The translations under genes and the position numbers were made by a program. Shown here piece after piece: positions 55,737 through 63,164 of a stretch of DNA of 64,000 nt; positions within the stretch are counted from its first letter, which is position 1; each line of letters opens with the position of its first letter. The notes under the pieces were generated by a model, which saw nothing but the letters and a program-made list of their open reading frames with translations, ran no database searches and was not told the DNA's origin. The stretch comes from Spirochaetaceae bacterium UBA5556 (GTDB lineage: Bacteria > Spirochaetota > Spirochaetia > Treponematales > Rectinemataceae), in NCBI GenBank assembly GCA_002425765.1, contig DIMW01000015.1, forward strand, positions 245,486 through 309,485. Reading direction: 5' to 3'.

Positions 55737-58282
55737 CCCGCGAACATAGCTTGACCAGGCTTGATTTTTTTCGACTCCGTGAGCGGCTGGAAGGATACTG
55801 CCTCTCTTACGAAGGCCAGGCGCTCATGCGCTCTACGTTGCCCTGCGCCAGGCCAGAATCGGTGAAGAAGCTGAAGCAGGACCTGGCGGCGCTGGCCGAG
55901 GGTTTGAACAACAAGGAAGTCCCTTCGTTCCCTTTCCCGGACATCGCGGCGCTTGTCCCAAAGGCCCAAAAAGAAGGGATGTTGCTTGAGGTCGACGAGC
56001 TTTTCGCCCTGGGCATGTGGGTAAAATCCTACGAGCAGCTTTTCGCGTTCCTGCGCTCCATGCTCCATACATCGCAGTCGCAGCCACAGATTTCGGAGGC
56101 ACGAGCGCGGAAGAGAGCTGGAAAGGGCCGCGCCAGAGACAGTTCTTCTGGGAATGATGGGGGAGATAGCGATTGGTTTCTCGGCGAATGCGAAACTTCG
56201 GAGGATGATGAACGCTGGGCGCTGCCTGGCATCGAGAGGATTGTGTTCTCTGCCCCCTCGCTCCTGCCTATACGAGAAAAAATCTTCGCGGTGGTGACAC
56301 TGGAAGGGGAAATGAAGGAACTTCCCCGCACACGTTCGCTCCGGATCGCCATTCAGAGGGCTCAGGCAGAGAATCACCGCCTCGTGAACCAGTACCTCTC
56401 GGATCCGAACCTTCAGGATGCGCTTCAGTCGAATGCCGCGACCGAGAGAGACAACAGGACGGTCATCGCGGTTAAGGCGAATTTCAAGGGGCGACTAAAG
56501 GGAATCGTTCACGAGTTCTCTTCGACGGGCCAGACCGTCTTCGTCGAGCCGATTGAGCTTGTTGAGCGCAACAATCATCTCCTTGAACTGGAAACAAGAC
56601 TTGGAGAAGAGATACGCGCGATCCTCCGGGAGACAGCCGATGCGCTGCGCCCCCTCTTGCCCCTGCTTGTCGAGGGCCGACGATTCCTTGCCGCCGCGGA
56701 CATCAGGCTCGCACGCGCAATCCAACTCAAGAGAGAGGATCTTGCAATCGCGGAGGTGCTCGAGTCTGGAGTGCATCTCTATCAGGCGAAGCATCCTTTG
56801 CTTGGCAAAAAAGCGGTTCCCATCGATGTCGATATTCCCGACGGCACTAATGTGCTCATCATCACAGGCCCCAACACCGGAGGCAAAACGGTATCGCTCA
56901 AGACCATTGGACTCCTGGCGCTTTTGAACCAGTACGGCGCGGGAATACCCGCGCTACCAACTTCAGGATTTACGGTTTTTGATACAGTATGCGCCGATAT
57001 TGGCGATGAACAGTCCATAGACCAGTCTCTTTCCACCTTTTCTGGTCACATGAGGGTCATTTCGGGCATCGCCGCCTCGGCGACTGAGCGCAGCCTCGTG
57101 CTGCTCGATGAGCTTGGCGCGGGGACAGATCCCGAAGAGGGTTGCGCCATCGCGATGGCGCTACTCGATTATTTTCTTGAGCGCGGCTGCATGACCATAG
57201 TCACCACTCACCATGGCGTGCTCAAAAACTATGGATATACAAAGCAGGGATGCCTCAATGCCTCGATGGAATTCAACGCGCAGAGCCTCAGCCCTACCTA
57301 TCGAATCTCTATGGGCGTCCCCGGGGAGAGTCGGGCTCTGGAGATCGCGAAGCAGACGGGGCTGTCGAGCGACATTGTCGATACGGCGAAAAGCTACCTC
57401 GACGATGAGCGTTCGGATTATTCGGCCCTTATCCGCTCTCTGGGAGAGAAGCAGCGGGAGCTTGAGTTGCTTGAACGCGAGAGAAGGAAGCAGCTGCAGG
57501 GTGCGCTTGAGTCACGCCGAAAGGCGGACTTGGAAAATTTAAAGGTGCGGCAGAAGGAGCTCGAACTCCGCCGGCAGGGTGTCGCGGAACTGGTCCGGTT
57601 CCTTTCCGAAAGTCGAAAGACATTCGAGAACCTTGTGCGGGAGATGAGGGAATCCGGCCAGAAGGTTGAGGAAGCCTCGTCCGGGCGCGAACTGCTCAAG
57701 GAGATGTCCGATGAGATGCAGCGGCGCAGCGATGAGCTTTCTCAGTTTGAGGAAGAGACGGATGCCCTCGAGAGATCGATGAGAATCGGGCGCGACGGCG
57801 TTCAGAGTATCGATGTCGCCATGCTGAAGCCGGGCGAAAAAGTATTTTTCCAGAACCGAGAGGCGGTCTTCCTCCGGGCGCTCGACGACAAAAAAGTGCT
57901 CGTTCAAGTCGGCGCCCTGCGCATTCCCGTGACGGTCGATGCTCTCAGCATACCCCGCGCGGAAAAGGGAAAGGCCACCGAAACGCGACCGAGCTATCAG
58001 ATTGAGCTTTCAGGTGCCACCAATGGGGGAGCGAGGGCTTCCGCCGAGCTCGACCTGCGCGGCATGAGGCTGGCGGAGGCCCTCGATGTCTTGTCCCGTC
58101 AGATAGACGCGGCCAGTCTTACGGGGCTCGGCACTTTCTCCGTGATACATGGAACTGGCGAGGGTATACTGGCCAAGGGCATTCACGACTGGTTGAAAAC
58201 CAAGGCTGCCGTGGCGGATTATTATTTCGCGCGCCCGGAGGACGGCGGCTTTGGAAAGACCTGGATTCATTTGAAGACTTAG
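55730..58282 (+). CDS. mutS2: MutS2 with C-terminal Smr domain
   Basis: 850 residues after GAGGATG. MutS2 suppresses recombination and, in other bacteria, acts on collided ribosomes. Seen: the core/clamp helices, Walker A TGPNTGGKTVSLKT (about 379-392), STFSGHMRVI, Walker B LVLLDELGAGTDPEEG and the TTHH motif. A long coiled coil (about 560-680) follows, then the Smr nuclease domain with ELDLRGMRLAEALDVL and VIHGTGEGIL near the end. The MutS mismatch-recognition domain is absent, as expected. An acidic/basic insert near 105-150 is variable. The 139 bases after it hold no clear terminator. Confidence 0.95.
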   Translation: MVTREHSLTRLDFFRLRERLEGYCLSYEGQALMRSTLPCARPESVKKLKQDLAALAEGLNNKEVPSFPFPDIAALVPKAQKEGMLLEVDELFALGMWVKSYEQLFAFLRSMLHTSQSQPQISEARARKRAGKGRARDSSSGNDGGDSDWFLGECETSEDDERWALPGIERIVFSAPSLLPIREKIFAVVTLEGEMKELPRTRSLRIAIQRAQAENHRLVNQYLSDPNLQDALQSNAATERDNRTVIAVKANFKGRLKGIVHEFSSTGQTVFVEPIELVERNNHLLELETRLGEEIRAILRETADALRPLLPLLVEGRRFLAAADIRLARAIQLKREDLAIAEVLESGVHLYQAKHPLLGKKAVPIDVDIPDGTNVLIITGPNTGGKTVSLKTIGLLALLNQYGAGIPALPTSGFTVFDTVCADIGDEQSIDQSLSTFSGHMRVISGIAASATERSLVLLDELGAGTDPEEGCAIAMALLDYFLERGCMTIVTTHHGVLKNYGYTKQGCLNASMEFNAQSLSPTYRISMGVPGESRALEIAKQTGLSSDIVDTAKSYLDDERSDYSALIRSLGEKQRELELLERERRKQLQGALESRRKADLENLKVRQKELELRRQGVAELVRFLSESRKTFENLVREMRESGQKVEEASSGRELLKEMSDEMQRRSDELSQFEEETDALERSMRIGRDGVQSIDVAMLKPGEKVFFQNREAVFLRALDDKKVLVQVGALRIPVTVDALSIPRAEKGKATETRPSYQIELSGATNGGARASAELDLRGMRLAEALDVLSRQIDAASLTGLGTFSVIHGTGEGILAKGIHDWLKTKAAVADYYFARPEDGGFGKTWIHLKT

Positions 58283-58352
58283 CACATCCTGCGCGCGGTT
58301 ATTTAAGGGACTTGGGCTCCGGCAGTGTTGGGTTCCCTTTCTGTATGTATCT

Positions 58353-58395
58353 TGTCAATTGACACCAAATTATGCCGCATGCTATCGTTATGCGG
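58353..58395 (+). promoter_or_regulatory. Promoter and palindromes upstream of yebC-ruvCAB-queA
   Basis: TTGACA (58359-58364), 18-base spacer, TATCGT (58383-58388) with an extended TG upstream. The -35 is half of a perfect 12-base palindrome TGTCAATTGACA (58353-58364). The -10 lies between the arms of CCGCAT/ATGCGG (58375-58380 and 58390-58395). This layout suggests an operator over each promoter element. Confidence 0.6.
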
Positions 58396-58421
58396 CGATT
58401 TTCCATGCCAAAGGAGTTCTC

Positions 58422-59156
58422 ATGTCCGGACATAGTAAATGGGCAACCATAAAGCACAAAAAAGGCACCCTCGATGCAAAAAGAGGGCAGCTTTTTACAA
58501 AACTTATCAAGGAAATATCGATTGCGGCGCGGATGGGCGGGGGCGATATTGAAGGCAATCCGCGCCTCCGAACCGCAGTCCTCAAGGCCCGGGCGGCCAA
58601 CATGCCAAAAGACAATATCGATCGCGCCATCAAGAAAGGTACGGGCGAGCTTGAAGGGACGACATACGAGGAGTTGTTCTATGAAGCCTACGCCCCGGGC
58701 GGCGGAGCGATGCTCATCGAGGTGCTCACCGACAACAAGAACCGCGCGGCCGCGGAGATCCGCAACATCGTCACAAGATCGGGCGCGAATTTGGGTACCA
58801 CCGGCTCTGTGGCCTATCTTTTCAAGCGAAAAGGCGTGCTCACCTACGATGGCGAGAAATACACTGAGGACCAGATCATGGAGGCCGCGCTCGACGCGGG
58901 AGCGGACGATGTCCTCAATGAAGAGGGCAGCCTCATTGTCTATACCGATCCGGCATCTTTTGAGGACGTGTTGAACGCGATGAACGGCAAGGGCTTTGAA
59001 ACGCTTGGCGCAGAAGTCTCGATGGTTCCCGATACCTACATCAGCGTCGATGTCGAGGCTGCCCAGAAAACCCAAAAACTTATCGACAAGCTCGAGGAGA
59101 ATGAAGACGTCCAGAACGTGTATCACAATATCGAGATGCCAGAACTCGAAGAGTGA
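58422..59156 (+). CDS. yebC: YebC/PmpR-family protein
   Basis: 244 residues from the ATG at 58422 (AAAGGAG upstream). YebC-family proteins were described as transcriptional regulators and more recently as factors that help ribosomes at proline-rich stretches. Seen: MSGHSKWATIKHKKGTLDAK at the N-terminus, NMPKDNIDRAIKKGTGE, EAYAPGGGAMLIEVLTDN and the C-terminal NVYHNIEMPE. Full length. It precedes ruvC by 8 bases, the common yebC-ruvCAB arrangement. Confidence 0.95.
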   Translation: MSGHSKWATIKHKKGTLDAKRGQLFTKLIKEISIAARMGGGDIEGNPRLRTAVLKARAANMPKDNIDRAIKKGTGELEGTTYEELFYEAYAPGGGAMLIEVLTDNKNRAAAEIRNIVTRSGANLGTTGSVAYLFKRKGVLTYDGEKYTEDQIMEAALDAGADDVLNEEGSLIVYTDPASFEDVLNAMNGKGFETLGAEVSMVPDTYISVDVEAAQKTQKLIDKLEENEDVQNVYHNIEMPELEE

Positions 59157-59164
59157 CTCACAGA

Positions 59165-59671
59165 ATGCCTGCTCACTCTTCTATCGTTGCGATTGGGATT
59201 GACCCCGGCATCGCGGCGGTAGGATACGGGCTTGTAAGCACCGCAGGGGGCAAGCTCAACTTGATTGCGCATGGATGTATCCAGACCAAATCGTCGGAAC
59301 CGATGGGGAAGAGGCTTGCCTATATTTTTCATGAGATAGAGAAGCTGTTGCGACAATACGCTCCCGATGTCGGCGGCATCGAGGAGCTTTATTTTTTCAG
59401 AAACGTCTCTTCGGCCTTCCCCGTCGCGGAGGCCCGCGGCGTGATCAGACTCGCGTTCGAGGAAGCGCACATCGAACTCATGGAGCACACGCCTAACGCC
59501 ATTAAGAAATCGGTGACGGGCTCCGCGCGGGCGGACAAGAACCAGGTGCAGGAGATGGTCAAAATGCTCCTGGGCATGCCGCAGATTCCCAAGCCCGATC
59601 ATGCCGCCGACGCCCTCGCCGCCGCCATCTGTACATTGCATTCCATCGGCCCCGCGGGCTATACTCTCTGA
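59165..59671 (+). CDS. ruvC: Holliday junction endonuclease RuvC
   Basis: 168 residues from the ATG at 59165; a GTG at 59153 overlapping the yebC stop is possible. RuvC cuts Holliday junctions resolved by RuvAB. Acidic catalytic residues are visible: D in AIGIDPGIAAVGYG, E in GGIEELYFFRN, and the final D pair in PKPDHAADALAAA. The length is typical. One base separates its stop from ruvA. Confidence 0.95.
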   Translation: MPAHSSIVAIGIDPGIAAVGYGLVSTAGGKLNLIAHGCIQTKSSEPMGKRLAYIFHEIEKLLRQYAPDVGGIEELYFFRNVSSAFPVAEARGVIRLAFEEAHIELMEHTPNAIKKSVTGSARADKNQVQEMVKMLLGMPQIPKPDHAADALAAAICTLHSIGPAGYTL

Positions 59672-59672
59672 C

Positions 59673-60281
59673 ATGTTCAACCGGATAAAAGGCATTTTCA
59701 GCGGCCACACGGAAGAAGCCCTTCACATATCAACGGGCGCGATTGAATGGGAAATCTTTGTTCCTGTCCGGGATCCGTCGTTTTTTAGCCGCACGGGCGA
59801 AGAGACGGAGCTTTTTACCTGGCTGCATCACTACGAAGACGGAATGCGGCTGTATGGTTTTTTTACCGCAGCGGAGCGGCAGCTCTTCCTCGACTTGCAG
59901 AAGGTCGAGGGGATAGGACCGCGCCAGGCGTTTAAGATTCTTCAGGGCATTGCCCCTCGCACGCTCGCGACCATGCTGGACAACAGCGATCTCGCCTCAC
60001 TGCAGAAAATTCCCGGCATCGGGCCCAAAACGGCACAGAAGATGATGCTCGCGCTCAAGGGTAAGCTGATCGGCCTTGAGGGGGAGGGTGCGGTCAGCGC
60101 GCCGGGCGGACAGGGACGCTTCCGCGATGTCGCTCGCGCGCTCGTCGAAATGGGGTTTGAGCGAAAAGAGGTCGAGCGGGTCATCGCACAGTTCGGCGCC
60201 GATCTTCAGGAAACTCCGGAAGCAGAAAAGGAATTGTTCAGAAAGGCACTGCTTGAACTGTCGACGGGGGCGGGGGCATGA
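59673..60281 (+). CDS. ruvA: Holliday junction branch migration protein RuvA
   Basis: 202 residues. RuvA binds the four-way junction and loads RuvB. An OB-fold (GIFSGHTEEALHISTGAIEWEIFVPV) precedes two helix-hairpin-helix motifs (FLDLQKVEGIGPRQAFKILQ and LQKIPGIGPKTAQKMMLALK), and a C-terminal RuvB-binding helix bundle (RDVARALVEMGFERKEVERV) follows. The OB part is more diverged than the HhH region. It overlaps ruvB by 4 bases. Confidence 0.95.
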   Translation: MFNRIKGIFSGHTEEALHISTGAIEWEIFVPVRDPSFFSRTGEETELFTWLHHYEDGMRLYGFFTAAERQLFLDLQKVEGIGPRQAFKILQGIAPRTLATMLDNSDLASLQKIPGIGPKTAQKMMLALKGKLIGLEGEGAVSAPGGQGRFRDVARALVEMGFERKEVERVIAQFGADLQETPEAEKELFRKALLELSTGAGA

Positions 60282-61324
60282 GTTTTGACAGCACGGACGA
60301 GCCGACCATCCACAGCGCTATGAGCCCGACCTATGATCCGGACGAAGATGAAAAGGAAGCCTCGCTTCGGCCACGTTATCTTTCTGAATTTCAAGGTCAG
60401 GAAAGAATTAAAGAGAATCTGCTCATTTTTATAAAGGCTGCCCGCGAAAGGGGGGAAGCCCTCGACCATCTCTTTTTGATGGGGCCTCCAGGGCTCGGCA
60501 AGACAACCCTCGCGCTCGTCATCGCGTCGGAGATGGGCGCGGATTTCAAGCCCACGAGCGCTCCCGCGATTGAAAAGCCCAAGGATCTCGCCGGGATATT
60601 GACCAACTTGCGTCCGGGTGGAGTGCTCTTCATCGACGAGATTCATAGGCTGAAACCGGCGATCGAGGAGATGCTCTATATCGCCATGGAGGACTTCGAG
60701 CTGGATTGGGTCATCGGCCAGGGGCCCGCGGCGCGCACGGTGCGGATTCCGATTCCTCCTTTTACACTGGTGGGCGCGACGACAAAGGCAGGCATGGTCT
60801 CCGCGCCGCTCTCAAGCCGTTTCGGCATCTCTCTCCGGCTTGATTATTATGCGCCGGAAGAACTGAAGAGCGTGATACGCCGGTCTTCCCACATTCTCGA
60901 TATAAAGATTGAAGACGATGCGGTTGGCCTGCTTGCCGGCACGAGTCGTGGGACACCGCGCATCGCGAACAGACTCCTCCGACGCATGCGCGATTTCGCG
61001 CAGGTAAAAGGTGCCGGGGCCATCACCATGGACATTGTTCACGAGGGGCTCGGGCGCCTCGAAGTTGATTTTCTTGGTCTTGAGCGCCTCGACCGAGAGA
61101 TTCTCAAGGCGGTCATTATGCGGTTTGGGGGCGGGCCCGTGGGAGCCGAGACGCTGGCGGTGTCGGTGAGCGAGAGTGTTGAGAGCCTCGAAGATTACTA
61201 TGAGCCATATCTTATCCAGGTCGGCATGCTCGCGCGCACCCCGCGCGGAAGAGTCGCGACACCCGCAGCGTATCGTCACCTTGGAATGGAACAGCCGAAT
61301 GAAGACGGACGACTTCAATTTTGA
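60278..61324 (+). CDS. ruvB: Holliday junction branch migration helicase RuvB
   Basis: 348 residues. AAA+ motor of branch migration. Seen: RPRYLSEFQGQERIKENL, Walker A GPPGLGKTTL, Walker B LFIDEIHRL, sensor VGATTKAGMVSAPLSSRFGI, and the winged-helix C-terminus ending in EPYLIQVGMLARTPRGRVAT, where the arginine-rich tip contacts DNA. The 5' extension (MSFDSTDEPTIHSAM) is acidic. It overlaps queA by 26 bases. Confidence 0.97.
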   Translation: MSFDSTDEPTIHSAMSPTYDPDEDEKEASLRPRYLSEFQGQERIKENLLIFIKAARERGEALDHLFLMGPPGLGKTTLALVIASEMGADFKPTSAPAIEKPKDLAGILTNLRPGGVLFIDEIHRLKPAIEEMLYIAMEDFELDWVIGQGPAARTVRIPIPPFTLVGATTKAGMVSAPLSSRFGISLRLDYYAPEELKSVIRRSSHILDIKIEDDAVGLLAGTSRGTPRIANRLLRRMRDFAQVKGAGAITMDIVHEGLGRLEVDFLGLERLDREILKAVIMRFGGGPVGAETLAVSVSESVESLEDYYEPYLIQVGMLARTPRGRVATPAAYRHLGMEQPNEDGRLQF

Positions 61325-62414
61325 ATTGCCAGAATCCCTCATAGCCCAGTATCCTCCGCAGCAGCGCGGCCAATCGCGCCTTATGGTGCTGGATCGCACG
61401 TCGGGCGGAATCACCGATTCCATGGTTCTGGATATCGCGTCATTCATTGAACCCGGCACGGTGATGGTATTCAATGACTCTAAGGTTCGCAAAGCCCGCA
61501 TGTACGGCATTTGTCAGCAGACAGGTGCCCGTGTCGAATTTGTCTTCCTTGCTCCCGTCAAGAAGGCGGCCTTGATTGAGATCAAGGAATTTGTGCTGCA
61601 GGGCGCGAAAGGCCCCGAGGATTCCCTGGTGGCCCCGGCGCAACGGATTCCTGCCGTGTCCCGTTTATGGCGCGCGGTGTGCAGCAAGGCCAAGCGTCAG
61701 AGAACAGGTCGTTCATACACATTCCCGGGAGACATAGAGGGAACGATTGTAGAGGAAATCGGTGACGAGAAAATCGTCGAATTCTCCACCGCAATCGGCG
61801 ATAACTATTTTGACCGCTATGGGCATGTTCCTCTGCCTCCCTACATCAAGCGCGAGGACACGGCGGCCGACGAACAGCGCTATCAGACTGTCTATGCCAA
61901 GCGGACCGGGTCGGCGGCGAGTCCGACGGCGGGCCTCCACTTCACGCCGGAAATATTGTCGAGCCTTCTGGATAAGGAGATCGATATAGAGTACATCACG
62001 CTGCACGTCGGCCTCGGCACCTTTCTCCCGGTCAGGACCGAAAACATAGAGGACCACCACATGCACGAGGAGTGGTTTGAAATAACGGAAGATGTCGCCC
62101 AAAAGATCAACACCGCAAAGGGCTCTGGCAGAAAAGTACTCGCGGTGGGAACCACATCACTCCGCGCGCTGGAATCGGCCTGGTATGGAGGAGAGCTTCA
62201 TTCAGGCAGCTTTTCGACCCGCATATTCATCTATCCTGGTTTTGAATTCCATGTCGTTGACAGGCTCTTCACCAACTTTCACACGCCCAAATCGACCTTA
62301 CTCATGCTGGTGTCGGCATTCGCGGGCAGGGAGGAGATAATGAAGGCGTATAGTTCGGCCATCGAAAAGCGGTACCGCTTCTTCAGCTATGGCGACGCGA
62401 CGCTGATTTTGTGA
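61299..62414 (+). CDS. queA: tRNA preQ1(34) S-adenosylmethionine ribosyltransferase-isomerase
   Basis: 371 residues from the ATG at 61299. QueA adds the ribosyl part of SAM to preQ1 at tRNA position 34 in queuosine synthesis. Seen: FNFELPESLIAQYPPQQRGQSRLMVLDR, VFNDSKVRKAR, YFDRYGHVPLPPYIKRED, RYQTVYAKRTGSAASPTAGLHF, YITLHVGLGTFLPVR and TNFHTPKSTLLMLVSAFAG. It contains a basic insert (about 125-145, VAPAQRIPAVSRLWRAVCSK and on), variable in the family. It is the last gene of the ruv operon and ends 71 bases before the convergent tmk. Confidence 0.96.
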   Translation: MKTDDFNFELPESLIAQYPPQQRGQSRLMVLDRTSGGITDSMVLDIASFIEPGTVMVFNDSKVRKARMYGICQQTGARVEFVFLAPVKKAALIEIKEFVLQGAKGPEDSLVAPAQRIPAVSRLWRAVCSKAKRQRTGRSYTFPGDIEGTIVEEIGDEKIVEFSTAIGDNYFDRYGHVPLPPYIKREDTAADEQRYQTVYAKRTGSAASPTAGLHFTPEILSSLLDKEIDIEYITLHVGLGTFLPVRTENIEDHHMHEEWFEITEDVAQKINTAKGSGRKVLAVGTTSLRALESAWYGGELHSGSFSTRIFIYPGFEFHVVDRLFTNFHTPKSTLLMLVSAFAGREEIMKAYSSAIEKRYRFFSYGDATLIL

Positions 62415-62485
62415 GGTGTTTTTAGAAGCACATTGGTTGAACTCACTTCACCAGGGATTGCATTGCGGGCACCCGTGCGGCGCGC

Positions 62486-63127
62486 TCACTCCTGAATTCC
62501 CAGGAAGGCGAATACATGCGACTCTATGTCTCTCCGCACTGCCTCGACATCTTTTCCCGCATCGATACACTCTATGCGCCAACCCTTCTCCTGCAATCGG
62601 TCGGCCATCTTCTCATACATCGCCCGCACTCGTTTCTGGAACTCGAGCGTCTCGTAGATTTCCTTTTTTTCGCGACAGTGTATCCGCGCGATTGAAATTT
62701 CAGGGTTCACATCGAATAGAAGCGTCAATCCAGGCACGGGAAAGCCGTCGTTCAAAAGCCACGGCAACTCTGGCCCGCAGGTGACTCCCTGATAGGCGAG
62801 GCTCGAGAGCGCGTACCGGTCTGAAATGACGATCGAACCCGCCTCAATATTTTCTATAATTCCTTGCTTCCCATAAATATGCTCGTTTCTGTCGCTCGCG
62901 TAAAGATATGCGACGGTAGTCGCGGTTGCCTGCGTCTCTCCGGACAGAATGGCACGGATTATCCTTCCGATAGGACCTTTGGTGGGCTCTGCTGTGGTGA
63001 CGCAAGAAATGCCCCGGGCGCCGAGGCTTTCTGCCAGGAGTTGCAGTTGGGTCGTCGTGCCGGCGCCATCGATTCCTTCGATTACTATGAAACGTTTTCT
63101 GAGCTCATCTGTGTTATAAAAGGACAT
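62486..63127 (-). CDS. tmk: Thymidylate kinase
   Basis: 213 residues. It phosphorylates dTMP to dTDP. Seen: the P-loop VIEGIDGAGTTTQLQLLAE, TAEPTKGPIGRIIR, DRNEHI and the DRY signature in VISDRYALSSLAYQG. The P-loop lysine of GxxGxGKT is threonine at residue 24, while all other elements are conserved. LID-like EKKEIYETLEFQKRVRAMY is present. The start has no Shine-Dalgarno sequence and a -10 TATACT 8 bases upstream. Confidence 0.92.
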   Translation of the reverse strand: MSFYNTDELRKRFIVIEGIDGAGTTTQLQLLAESLGARGISCVTTAEPTKGPIGRIIRAILSGETQATATTVAYLYASDRNEHIYGKQGIIENIEAGSIVISDRYALSSLAYQGVTCGPELPWLLNDGFPVPGLTLLFDVNPEISIARIHCREKKEIYETLEFQKRVRAMYEKMADRLQEKGWRIECIDAGKDVEAVRRDIESHVFAFLGIQE

Positions 63128-63135
63128 ACTATGTT

Positions 63136-63164
63136 AGTATACAGGTGACTTTAAACTTTGTCAT
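63136..63164 (-). promoter_or_regulatory. Predicted tmk promoter, leaderless type
   Basis: Minus strand: ATGACA (63164-63159, 5/6), 17-base spacer, TATACT (63141-63136, 5/6), then 8 bases to the ATG at 63127. The -35 overlaps the first ATG (63163) of the divergent gene. AGTAT/ATACT halves around 63126-63140 form a small palindrome. Confidence 0.6.

Noticed and set aside
58283..58352. Terminator after mutS2
   Set aside because: Only GGGA/TCCC can pair and the T-run is three bases.
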